Part shown: piece by piece, positions 20,679 through 29,388 of the stretch
Layout of the letters: every line of letters starts with the position of its first letter
How positions within the stretch are numbered: position 1 is the stretch's first letter
Assembly (NCBI GenBank): GCA_028641055.1
Contig: CM054059.1
Location: 438,559,095-438,623,094, forward strand
Direction: 5' to 3'
From: Alopecurus myosuroides
Taxonomy: Eukaryota; Streptophyta; Magnoliopsida; Poales; Poaceae
Length of the DNA stretch: 64,000 nt
Made by a program: the position numbers and the translations under genes
The notes under the pieces: model-generated
The model's database searches: none
What the model saw: the letters and a program-made list of their open reading frames with translations, nothing else
Told to the model about the DNA's origin: nothing

Positions 20679-22628
20679 ATGGAGCCCAGCGGCACGATCG
20701 CCTTCGCCACCGTCAGCGTCACCGGCTTCGGCTTCGACGTATTCTCCGTCGCCCTCCCGCGATCCGCACAGAGCGTGTCTGCCACGGGGCTGGCGGAGCG
20801 CTGCCACACGGACGGCGTGTCCGTCAACTACAACGCGCAGTTCGTGGACGACGGCGGCGAGGAGGTGGCCTTCGTGTCCGAGCGCACCGGCTCGGCGGGC
20901 CTGTTCCTGTCCCGGCCGGGGTCGGAGCGTGCCGTGCCGCTGCCGACCGTGGAAGGGAGCCTGTTCCACGACCGCCCCACCGTGAGGGCCGGGCGGCTGT
21001 ACTTCGTCTCCGCGCACGAGAAGCCGGCCTCGCCATTCAGGAGCTGGGCGGCGGTGTGCGCCACGGACCTGGGCAGCCAGGAGACGGCGCGGGTCACGCC
21101 CCAGGGCGTCGTGGACATGAGCCCCGCCGTGTCCGCGTCCGGCGAGCTCCTCGCGGTCGCGTCGTACGGCGACAGGCCATGGGCGTTCGACTTCCGCGTC
21201 CTCGAAACAGAGGTCGCGGTGCTCCGTGCCGCCGACCCCGCGCGCCGCGTCGTCGTCGCTGCGAGGGGCGGGTGGCCGACATGGCACGGGGAGGGCACGG
21301 TCTTCTTCCACCGCGTCGCCGACGACGGCTGGTGGAGCGTCTTCCGCGTGGACGTGTCGCCGGAGACCCTCGAGCCCTCCGGCGCCGAGACGCGCGTGAC
21401 GCCGCCGGGCGTGCACTGCTTCACCCCCGCCGCAGCCGGCGGCGGCCGTTGGATCGCCGTGGCGACGCGCCGGAACGGCCGCGCGCACCGCCACGTCGAG
21501 CTGTTCGACCTCGAGACGGAGCAATTCACCGCGGTAACCTCGCTCCTTAACCCGGAGATGCACCACTACAACCCCTTCTTCTCGCCGTCGGGCGCGCGCC
21601 TCGGGTACCACCGCTTCCGAGGCGCGGGCGCGCCGGGCGACTCGGTGATCCCGTACCTGCAGCCGGTGCGCAGCCCCGTGAGCTCCCTCCGCATGCTCCG
21701 CGTGCACGGCTCCTTCCCGTCCTTCTCCCCGGACGCGAAGCACCTGGCCCTCAACGGCGACTTCTTCAAGGCCCCCGGCCTGACGGTCCTCCGGATCGAC
21801 GGCTCCAAGCGGTGGGTGCTCACCGAGAAGCCCAACCTGTTCTACACCTCCTGGAGCGCCACCGAGAGCGGGGTCGTGTTCACCTCCATGGGCCCCATCT
21901 TCGAGACACACAAAGCCACGGTCCGGATCGCGCGCATCGAGTTCGACCTCAGCGAGCTCACGGACTGCCGCGACGGCGTGGACGCGGCGCTCAATGAGCT
22001 CACCCGTCCCGAGGCCGGCAACGACGCGTTCCCGGCGGCGTCGCCGTGCGGGCGGTGGGTGGTGTTCCGGTCCGGCCGCTCGGGCCACAAGAACCTGTAC
22101 ATCGTCGACGCGGCGCGCGGCGAGGACACGATACGGAGGCTCACCGACGGCGAGTGGACCGACACGATGCCGAGCTGGTCGCCGGACGGGAGCCTGATCG
22201 CGTTCTCCTCCAACCGGCACGACCCGGCCAATGCCACCGTGTTCAGCATCTACCTGGTGCGGCCGGACGGGACGGGGCTACGGCGCGTGTACGTGGCGGG
22301 GCCGCCCGGGAGCCCGGAGGCGGACAAGGAGCGGATCAACCACGTGTGCTTCAGCCCGGACTGCCAGTGGCTGCTCTTCACGGCTAACCTCGGCGCCGTC
22401 AACGCGGAGCCCATCTCGGGCCCGAACCAGTTCCAGCCGTACGGCGACCTGTACGTATGCCGGCTGGATGGGTCTGGCCTGGTCAGGCTCACCTGCAACG
22501 CCTACGAGAACGGCACGCCGGCGTGGGGCCCGGCTCTCGGGGTGGAGTCGCTGGCGCTGGGCCCTCCCGCCGCGGACGATTCGCTAGGCGAGTTCGAGGA
22601 GCCGCTGTGGCTTACATGCGACCTCTGA
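20679..22628 (+). CDS. TolB/PD40-type beta-propeller protein, intronless
   Basis: The frame from ATG 20679 to TGA 22628 encodes 649 residues. An upstream extension to 20433 has no ATG and a different composition, so I chose MEPSGTIAF as the start. The protein has repeated beta-propeller (PD40/WD40-like) blades: EEVAFVSERTGSAGLFL near residue 65, RWVVFRSGRSGHKNLYIVD near 460, MPSWSPDGSLIAFSSNR near 496 and CFSPDCQWLLFTANLG near 560. It resembles plant proteins annotated as TolB-related or WD40-like beta propeller. Their biochemical role is largely unknown, and a scaffold or sugar/peptide-binding function would be a guess. No clear signal peptide or membrane segment is seen. The GC content is very high, as in many intronless grass genes. 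A large open frame on the opposite strand (20619-22220) is its shadow. It appears intact. Confidence 0.88.
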   Translation: MEPSGTIAFATVSVTGFGFDVFSVALPRSAQSVSATGLAERCHTDGVSVNYNAQFVDDGGEEVAFVSERTGSAGLFLSRPGSERAVPLPTVEGSLFHDRPTVRAGRLYFVSAHEKPASPFRSWAAVCATDLGSQETARVTPQGVVDMSPAVSASGELLAVASYGDRPWAFDFRVLETEVAVLRAADPARRVVVAARGGWPTWHGEGTVFFHRVADDGWWSVFRVDVSPETLEPSGAETRVTPPGVHCFTPAAAGGGRWIAVATRRNGRAHRHVELFDLETEQFTAVTSLLNPEMHHYNPFFSPSGARLGYHRFRGAGAPGDSVIPYLQPVRSPVSSLRMLRVHGSFPSFSPDAKHLALNGDFFKAPGLTVLRIDGSKRWVLTEKPNLFYTSWSATESGVVFTSMGPIFETHKATVRIARIEFDLSELTDCRDGVDAALNELTRPEAGNDAFPAASPCGRWVVFRSGRSGHKNLYIVDAARGEDTIRRLTDGEWTDTMPSWSPDGSLIAFSSNRHDPANATVFSIYLVRPDGTGLRRVYVAGPPGSPEADKERINHVCFSPDCQWLLFTANLGAVNAEPISGPNQFQPYGDLYVCRLDGSGLVRLTCNAYENGTPAWGPALGVESLALGPPAADDSLGEFEEPLWLTCDL

Positions 22629-22796
22629 ACTCTGAAGTTGATGGTGATTGGTGGATTGCGATTTCCAGTTGCTTCGGTTGATAATAATGGAGCAAACCGC
22701 CAAGAACCCTGATTGTGTGTGTGTGAGAGAGAGGTTCATAGGACGTAGATGAACCTGCAGCACTGATGGTGTTGAAAACGTTTTGTGTTGTTGCTG

Positions 22797-22802
22797 AATA
22801 AA
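22797..22802 (+). terminator. Polyadenylation signal of the TolB-like gene
   Basis: AATAAA lies about 170 bases after the stop codon, in a T/G-rich 3' region. A second CAATAAAT follows at about 22851. Confidence 0.5.
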
Positions 22803-22859
22803 ACACCAAGAGTGTTTGTGTGTAATTCACTATCAATCGTCAGCTAAAGTTCAATAAAT

Positions 22860-23768
22860 TCAGCGCCGGTGACAATGCTGCAAGTATTCGCTTCTTCCTG
22901 ATAACTGATGCAGGCTGTTTTTTCTTCTGAAACTGATGCAGAATGGTTAACCCGTATATATCACGAGGATGTAGCATCTCAAGTCAATTTAACGTTAGAA
23001 TTGTAGAAGCTTACACAATACATAAATATTTGAAACCTACTTGATGCTGGGTGAGGGAATGTTATCTTATAATTTGGCCATTCAAAAGCACATCTATGAT
23101 TTCTAAACCTGAATGTACGCCACGTTTGCATCAGCAGTTTCTTTAGCAACAATTTAGGAACATTGTAGACTTTGGTCTCAACTCTCAGGTCAGACTTCTG
23201 AGTGAAGTTATACCATGGACCCAAGTCTGTCATGCTTCCCAAATCGTTCCTAGATTGATTATTGTTTTTTATGGATACTTGGTTGTAAAAGTGAGATGGA
23301 ATCTATCACGAGTATACAACAATCTCTGAGTAGCTATTCCATGGAGCAAATACTGGCTAAACTTGCACCGGTACATCAACCTTTAAGTATAATAAGAGCA
23401 ACTGAAAATGACAGCAAGAATCGCATGGTAACAGGAGCCAATCACGCATAACAAGTAATCTCAACGAGTAAACATGAGCAAAGGAAAAAAAGTCACCAAG
23501 AACTGCGAACAAGTAAAGGGATTAACTGAAAAGAGTCACTCACATGGGGGAACCACCCGCTTCACATGATCACGAGGATGTAGATGACAGGCAAAGCCGC
23601 ACGCATATTCGAAAACAGGAGCGAAAGCGCACCATCTATCACGAATAACGCGTGTACAACGTGGTTGTCGGCGTGAGCGAACCGTCCGGCCGAGCATCCT
23701 TTAGAATTTCGCCAAATCGTGGAGAATGGTACGGATTGATCACAACAACGAAAAATCGCCCAGATTTT
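22860..23768. other. Intergenic DNA, nothing recognised
   Basis: About 900 bases of moderate AT content downstream of the TolB-like gene. Short frames are present on both strands but none has coding character. No repeat with clear ends is visible. Confidence 0.5.
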
Positions 23769-23873
23769 GGGCTCTTTTAATTCATAGGATAGGAAAAATG
23801 AAGGAATAGCAATCTTATAGGATTGAGATGTCATGTCTTATTAAATCATATGGGAAGAGCAATTCTCTTTGAG
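23769..23873. repeat. Truncated MITE copy next to a complete one
   Basis: GGGCTCTTTTAATTCATAGGAT starts at about 23769. It resembles the left terminus of the element at 23874 (CTCCTTTGATTCATAGGAT) and is followed by similar AT-rich words (AGGAAAAATGAAGGAATAG, TAGGATTGAGATGTCATG). It then breaks off into the next copy. Confidence 0.5.
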
Positions 23874-24120
23874 TGCTCCTTTGATTCATAGGATATGAAA
23901 AGTATAGGAATATGAAACTTTTAGGATTGGTGTGTCATGGCAAAATGAATCCTATGAGAAGAAAATTTTTCTTTGATTGTGTGAAGGATTTTTTCTATGA
24001 GGTTGGACCTCATGTTTTTTATCCTTTAGGACTTGTACTACAAGATTCCTATGGGAAATTTTTCTATAGAATTCAATCCTACAAAAATCCTATGTCATTC
24101 CTATGAAACAAAGAGGCCCT
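23874..24120. mobile_element. MITE of about 247 bp with inverted termini
   Basis: The left terminus CTCCTTTGATTCATAGGA and the right terminus TCCTATGAAACAAAGAGG are inverted repeats with few mismatches. The interior is AT-rich and repeats the inverted words TAGGATT/AATCCTA many times, giving a long imperfect hairpin. No transposase is encoded. This is the layout of a non-autonomous DNA transposon. The superfamily is uncertain and the target duplication was not resolved. Confidence 0.65.
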
Positions 24121-24179
24121 TCATGGTCGATGGGAACCAACCCCCACGGAGACGGATCCCATCCCTTGTAGGATCCAAA

Positions 24180-25182
24180 TTTTCTTCTAGTGCCTTCCGC
24201 ATCATCTTATAAAGCCATCATGACTTCACTTTTAGCAAAAATAATCCTCAGACCTCACATGGCCTCGAGCATACAGAGAATGGGTTTCATATGAACTGCC
24301 CGGAAGTAACATCTTGAATCAAAAATGTGGTATCATCAACATATTGTAATATGGCTATACCCTTATCAATCAAACGAGGAACCAAACTCACAACCAAACA
24401 TGCTATTTGAGCCTGCATTATCATTTTCCCGAGGTTTTCTATAGCTCGATTAAAGAGAGAGGGTGAGAAAGGATCTCCTTGTCTCACCCCAACATGACTT
24501 GCAAAATCTCCGAACCTAGCAGTATTTATTCTCACACAAAGAGTGCCATTTCTGTCCACACATCATCAACTAACTTGCTCCATTTAGCGCTAAGCCATTC
24601 CGAGAGATACATTAAACGAGAAACTATCAATTGACCTTATCATAAGCCTTTTCAAAGTCCAATTATTGGAAAAGACCCCGTTATTTTTCCTCTCCTAGCT
24701 TCATGTAAGATCTCATGCAGGGATAACACCCAATCCATTATGTTTCTTTCTTCGATAAAAGAATTATGGCAATTTGATATTAGTTAGCCCATAAAAGGCT
24801 CCACTCAGATTGTGATCACCTCGATCAAGATTTTATATAGTACCTATAATACAGATAGGTCCGTATTTTTTAATTTTATTTGCATCGGGAGTTTTTTTTG
24901 TAGAAGAATGATCATGTCAAAATTGATTTGGTAAAGATCCAACTTCCCATCATACCCATTTTGAAACATAACCATAACATTCTTCTTAATGAGTTGCCAG
25001 CATACCTGATAGAATTTAACATGAATACCGACATGACCTAAGGATTTGTTTTTAACCATTTTCAAGGCATTTTTTACCTCTTGCTCAGTAAAAGGCCTAC
25101 ATAGAATCAGATTATCCTCAACCGACAACTTCTCATTCTCATCCCAAATACTTGCATTGACGAAGATATGAACTCTGGACCC
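24180..25182 (-). mobile_element. LINE relic with reverse transcriptase motifs
   Basis: On the minus strand 25130-24844 encodes FTEQEVKNALKMVKNKSLGH, then FYQVCWQLIKKNVMVMF and INFDMIILLQKK. This is the early part of plant L1 RT (FTEEEVKEAL, KSPGPDGFP, FYQ.CW). Then 24559-24287 encodes HVGVRQGDPFSPSLFN and ILQYVDDTTFLIQD, including the catalytic YVDD. A decayed region with stops and frameshifts lies between. The endonuclease part would lie to the right but has been replaced by the Tat LTR beginning at 25183. It is an old, dead LINE, distinct from the two larger ones. Confidence 0.8.
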
Positions 25183-25648
25183 TGCGGGTAAGGACACCCC
25201 CTCTCAGGCCCAAGGCCAAGGCCCAAGAAGAGGCGCCCTTGGAGTACTCCAGAAGGCCCACGTGAAGCCCACCCGCAATGACTTGCGGAATAAGCTAGGA
25301 AACTTGTAACCGACCTAGCTAGAGTTCGAGTCCTCTCCGGGTAGAACTCGAGACCTGTCCATCTATATAAGGCGAGGAGAGCCCCCAGGAGAGGACCAAG
25401 CAATTACCCCACGACCTAAAAGCATTGAACTCGAGACCTACTCTCGACTCGAGCACACCATTGTAACCGATCTAATCTTCAATACAGATCGACAAGAGGC
25501 AGGAGTAAGGGTTTTACCTCTACGAGAGCCCCGAACCTGGGTAAATCTCGCCCCCTGTCTAGCCGACGATTTCACCAGCGCTCATGACGTCTCCTAGTCG
25601 AAACCCGATAGGGTCACCTAAGGGATTTGTAGAGTCAGAGATTCGACA
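25183..25648 (+). repeat. 5' LTR of Tat element copy 2
   Basis: The LTR starts TGCGGGTAAGGACACC next to LINE-relic DNA and ends GAGATTCGACA before the primer site ATTGGCGCCGACCGTGGGG. A TATA box TATATAA lies at about 25364-25370. It is 466 bp against 489 bp in copy 1. Confidence 0.8.
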
Positions 25649-28600
25649 ATTGGCGCCGACCGTGGGGATCGCGGGCGCTGGATCACCGGCATCTTCGGAT
25701 TCATCGACGTCCAACTCCCGTTGGAAACCATCGAATACGGCTCCGAGCAATCCTATACGGATCGGATCTGTCGTGGTCACACCTCACTCGCCGGAATCAC
25801 GCCCGGTATTCGAGGATCTGGAGAAGAGCGTCACCCTGACGTTCGGGAGCTTCAACTTCGTGACGAACCGAGACGGAATCCTCCACTTCACGGATGAATC
25901 TGACAACGAATCTGGAGCCGTCAACTCGCGCTTTCCTGTGGAGAAAAGCGGCGAATCCATCCGATTCAACGCAGCGGACTACCACGCCCTCTCAACAGAG
26001 GAACCATCTCGGGTACGGGAAGCTTTCCAATCTACGCCTAGGACGCACGGGCCGCGATTGGCCCAAGTCTGCATGGCCGGATCGGAACCACCCCCGGAAA
26101 CCGAATTCAGCGCAACCGAGCGCAATATAATCGGCGTCTCACGGGAGGCCTGGAACAGAGCCAAAGAAGCCATGCGAAAGAGTCAGCCACCCGCGGCAGG
26201 AGCGCCACAGGAGGATCTAACCGCCTACCACTACCATCTAGTGAGAGCGGCCTCGACCATCAAAGACGCCCGAGCAGATCTAGCCCGTCGCAGAAGAGCA
26301 GCGGACGAGTCAAGCCTGCGACGAGCCGAGCAGTCCCTTGCGCCTTCGGTCGGTACCCAGCACGCAAGGAAGGGACATGCTGCATCATCCAGGGACTACG
26401 AGTCCATGGCTGGGACCAGTAGGTCGACCACATCCTCCTTCATGAGGGTCGACGACGACAGCAACGTCTACCCACAAAACCCCGCTGCTGCAGTCCTAGC
26501 CGCAGCAACTTACATGCAGATGAACCAACCGACGGAAAGCGATCCTCAGGTAGAACAGTACAAGCAAATTCGCAAGGGGCTAGGATTGGCGGCTGCAAGG
26601 CTCGCCTCTCACGATCGCAAGAAGACTGAAGAACAATTGGAGAAGGAGCGACATGAGAAGGACAAAGACAAGGAAACGCCCCGAAGGCACAGAAGCTCCT
26701 CCCCGAGAAAAGACAAATCGCCACGTCGTGGTCGAGGAAAAGAAGCCCGCCGCCACGGTGACAGTCGAAGCAGCAGCGACGACAGTCCGAGAGAGAAAAG
26801 CTCACGACACCACAGCAGCCGCTCGCGAAAACGAAGCAAGGAGCCACGGAAGGACGCTGACCGCGATCGGCCCGGACGCGACGCGCGATCCGACATTGCG
26901 CAGAACAAGGTGGACAGGGCAAGGGCGTCAAGATATCGCGACCGATCATCATCCGGCTCTTCGGATGACGAAACCTGCGGCGCACTCTGTTTCGCCCGCA
27001 GCATTCGCGAAGCACCCCTACCCAAACGGTTCAAACTCAGCACGGAAGTGACAAAGTACGACGGCTCGCTCGAGCCTTCTCAATGGTTAAGCGACTACCT
27101 CACGGCAGTAAAGTGCCAACGTGGGAACAAGAACACGGCTATGCAATACCTCAATTTGCATCTAGTTGGAGCGGCCCGCAGTTGGCTGGAGAGGAGACCA
27201 AGATCTTGCTACGCATCATGGGATGACTTGCACCGCGATTTCTGCAAAAACTTCCAGTCGACGTACAAGAGGCCAGCTACAATCGAGGAACTACGAGCCT
27301 GTAAACAGAAAAGCGGCGAGTCTACCCGAGAATACATCCAGCGGTGGACCACACTTAGGAACACCGCGGGAACCATCTCGGAAGAGGTGGCGATCGAGGC
27401 TTTCGCTAAAGGCGCGAGAAGAACTGCCTTTCGGGAAGAACTAGGCAGAGCAGCGCCTAAAACTATCGGGGAGCTAATGATCATAGCCGAAAAATGGGCT
27501 AATGGAGAAGACGCAGTGCGCAACGAAAGAGGGTCATCACCCGCACACGAAGACGACCGCCATGGGCGAAGAAAAAGAAGGAAATACTATGACCATGAGG
27601 ATAGAGAGGAATTAGTGGCGGCAGAATTCACGCGAAGTCGCGACTCTGGTCGCCGCGGAAGCCGCGAGTGGAAACCTAAGGCAGAAGAAAAATCCCCCGA
27701 GGAAGATCTTGATGCATACTGCTCGCTACATCTATTTACAGATAAGCGCACGGGCAAAACTAAGGCAACACACCTTCTTAAGGACTGCCGAAAGTTTCAC
27801 GACATCTCGGAGGCACTCGCCAGGAAAAGATTCGCATCCACCCAAAACTACCCGCCGCTGCCAGGAGTAGGACAACAATTCCAGCCACCACCACCACCTC
27901 CACCAGCAAATCCAAACATGGCGCTAGCCGCACTACCTGCGCCACCACCACAAAACAATGGAGCCAATGCATACCCGAACCCGGCAGGACAACTCGCGAT
28001 GATACAGAAGGTATGCCCCTCTCGCAGAGCTCAAAAGACTAACACGAGGCAATTGTGCATGGCAGTGCAGACACCACCGACAAAAACCGAGTACCTGAAG
28101 ATGGCGGATCAACCAATCACGTTTTCGATGAAAGACCATCCGCCACGAGTCTATCGACCAGGACACGCCGCCTTTGTCATCCAAGCTCAAATTGGTAATT
28201 ATGACCTGGCCCGCGTATTCATGGACGGTGGCAGTGGCATTAACATCATCTACGCGGATACACTCCGTCGAATGAACAAGAATCTGGACGGCCTAACGGA
28301 ATCAGAAACATCCTTCCACGGGATAGTTCCGGGCAAGGCAATCCGTCCACTCGGAACAATCAACCTAGAAGTCGTATTGGGCTCTCCAAGCAACTACAGA
28401 AGGGAATTCCTGGACTTCGAAGTCGTCGACTGGCCCTCACAGTACCACGCCATCCTCGACCGAACAGCGTTCGCCAGATTCATGGCCGTACCACATTACG
28501 CGTATTTGAAGCTCAAGCTACCCGGCGAATACGGTGTGATCACCATCGACGGAGATTTCCAGAAATCGGACAAGTGCGACATAGAATTTAATGAGATCGC

Positions 28601-28790
28601 AAAATCTTTCGGGATGCAAGAAGAACTTCAAGAATTGGCAAAAACCACGGATCACTCCGTTATGCCCCTCACGAAGAAAAACGCGCCTGAACTGGAATTC
28701 AGCGCCAACAGCGACACTCGCAAGCATCAAGTGCACCCGACGGATTCTGCAAAGACAGCGATGGTTTCAACAACCCTCTCGCCAGTATAG
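25584..28790 (+). CDS. Gag-protease polyprotein of Tat element, open frame
   Basis: A continuous 1068-codon frame. The ATG at 25584 lies inside the LTR, and the frame reads through the primer site (RQLAPTVGIAGAG). The next ATG in frame is over 100 codons later, so translation from within the LTR or from a non-AUG codon must be considered. Parts in order: a low-complexity N-terminal region; an arginine/serine-rich tract (about residues 350-450); gag core (about 490-640) with AMQYLNLHLVGAARSWLERR and GESTREYIQRWTTLRNTAG; a Cys/His block CSLHLF...THLLKDC (about 712-735); a proline-rich linker; and an aspartic protease with MDGGSGINIIYADTL (catalytic Asp near residue 881). It ends with TAG just before RT. 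It packages and processes element RNA in a living element. Whether this copy is expressed is unknown. Confidence 0.85.
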   Translation: MTSPSRNPIGSPKGFVESEIRQLAPTVGIAGAGSPASSDSSTSNSRWKPSNTAPSNPIRIGSVVVTPHSPESRPVFEDLEKSVTLTFGSFNFVTNRDGILHFTDESDNESGAVNSRFPVEKSGESIRFNAADYHALSTEEPSRVREAFQSTPRTHGPRLAQVCMAGSEPPPETEFSATERNIIGVSREAWNRAKEAMRKSQPPAAGAPQEDLTAYHYHLVRAASTIKDARADLARRRRAADESSLRRAEQSLAPSVGTQHARKGHAASSRDYESMAGTSRSTTSSFMRVDDDSNVYPQNPAAAVLAAATYMQMNQPTESDPQVEQYKQIRKGLGLAAARLASHDRKKTEEQLEKERHEKDKDKETPRRHRSSSPRKDKSPRRGRGKEARRHGDSRSSSDDSPREKSSRHHSSRSRKRSKEPRKDADRDRPGRDARSDIAQNKVDRARASRYRDRSSSGSSDDETCGALCFARSIREAPLPKRFKLSTEVTKYDGSLEPSQWLSDYLTAVKCQRGNKNTAMQYLNLHLVGAARSWLERRPRSCYASWDDLHRDFCKNFQSTYKRPATIEELRACKQKSGESTREYIQRWTTLRNTAGTISEEVAIEAFAKGARRTAFREELGRAAPKTIGELMIIAEKWANGEDAVRNERGSSPAHEDDRHGRRKRRKYYDHEDREELVAAEFTRSRDSGRRGSREWKPKAEEKSPEEDLDAYCSLHLFTDKRTGKTKATHLLKDCRKFHDISEALARKRFASTQNYPPLPGVGQQFQPPPPPPPANPNMALAALPAPPPQNNGANAYPNPAGQLAMIQKVCPSRRAQKTNTRQLCMAVQTPPTKTEYLKMADQPITFSMKDHPPRVYRPGHAAFVIQAQIGNYDLARVFMDGGSGINIIYADTLRRMNKNLDGLTESETSFHGIVPGKAIRPLGTINLEVVLGSPSNYRREFLDFEVVDWPSQYHAILDRTAFARFMAVPHYAYLKLKLPGEYGVITIDGDFQKSDKCDIEFNEIAKSFGMQEELQELAKTTDHSVMPLTKKNAPELEFSANSDTRKHQVHPTDSAKTAMVSTTLSPV

Positions 28791-28925
28791 GAAGACGCGC
28801 TCGTCAAACTCCTCCGTGAGTACTGAGAGATTTTCGCCTGGCAGCCCTCAGATATGCCGGGAATACCCAGGGAGTTTGCCGAGCACTCACTCGAAGTTTT
28901 TCCAGACGCCAAACCCATCAAACAG
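28791..28925 (+). pseudogene. Start of reverse transcriptase region, truncated
   Basis: After the TAG at 28788-28790 the same frame continues with EDALVKLLREY, a TGA, then EIFAWQPSDMPGIPREFAEH and SLEVFPDAKPIKQTTRRF. This is the normal entry to Gypsy RT (IFAW...DMPGI...EH.L). It is then cut by the LTR fragment that starts near 28926. Confidence 0.75.
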
Positions 28926-29388
28926 ACGACTCGACGATTTTCAGAACCCAAGCAGAAGCCGGATTCTAGAAGAACCCGGATCACGGCCCATGTGATCTGG
29001 CTTGGAGGAGAAGACGGATTCCTTACTTTCCAAGTTATTGCTACCGTAGTCTTCTAGGTTTCCTATTCTGTAAGCCCTAATCCGGCTATTATATAAAGCC
29101 GGACGGGAGATAAATAAACCAACGAATAACAGAGAAGATATAGTCCAACTCACCGAGAAGTTGATCCTCTGCGAGTAGCTAGATCCAAAACCTCACATTG
29201 TAATCCTGTTTCCAGGCTTTAGTCCTGATTAGTGAGAAGTGCAGGAGTAGGCACGTCGTACTGTCGCTACGTACCGAACCTGGGTAAATCCTGTGTTTAC
29301 TGTCTACCGCGCGATCCCGTTACCCCACGTCTCTACCGTAGTCTCATGGCACCCCCGTCTATGAAAACTACTACGATGTCTCGACAGC
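28926..29388 (+). repeat. LTR fragment of the 2.6-3.1 kb Gypsy family
   Basis: From AGCCGGATTCTAGAAGAACC to CTACGATGTCTCGACA the segment aligns with the reverse complement of 2577-3050. It contains a TATA-like CTATTATATAAAGCCGG near 29086-29102 and an ATGGCACCCCCG near its end, equivalent to the gag start of the other copy. The left end lacks the TG terminus. The right end stops at the LTR's CA, exactly where the LINE sequence begins. Confidence 0.7.

Larger units (their letters stand above)
25183..28925 (+). mobile_element. Tat-lineage Gypsy retrotransposon, copy 2 (3' truncated)
   Basis: This is the same family as 7791-15430, with LTR, primer site, gag and protease in the same order and clear protein similarity throughout. 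The gag-protease frame is fully open. Sequence similarity to copy 1 ends in early RT at about 28925 (after ACGACTCGACGATTTTC), where an unrelated LTR begins. The rest of pol and the 3' LTR are absent. Confidence 0.88.

Noticed and set aside
20619..22220. Long open frame (533 codons) on the minus strand across the TolB-like gene
   Set aside because: It is the mirror of a GC-rich coding region with strong third-position bias. Its arginine/glycine/alanine-rich product has no domain.
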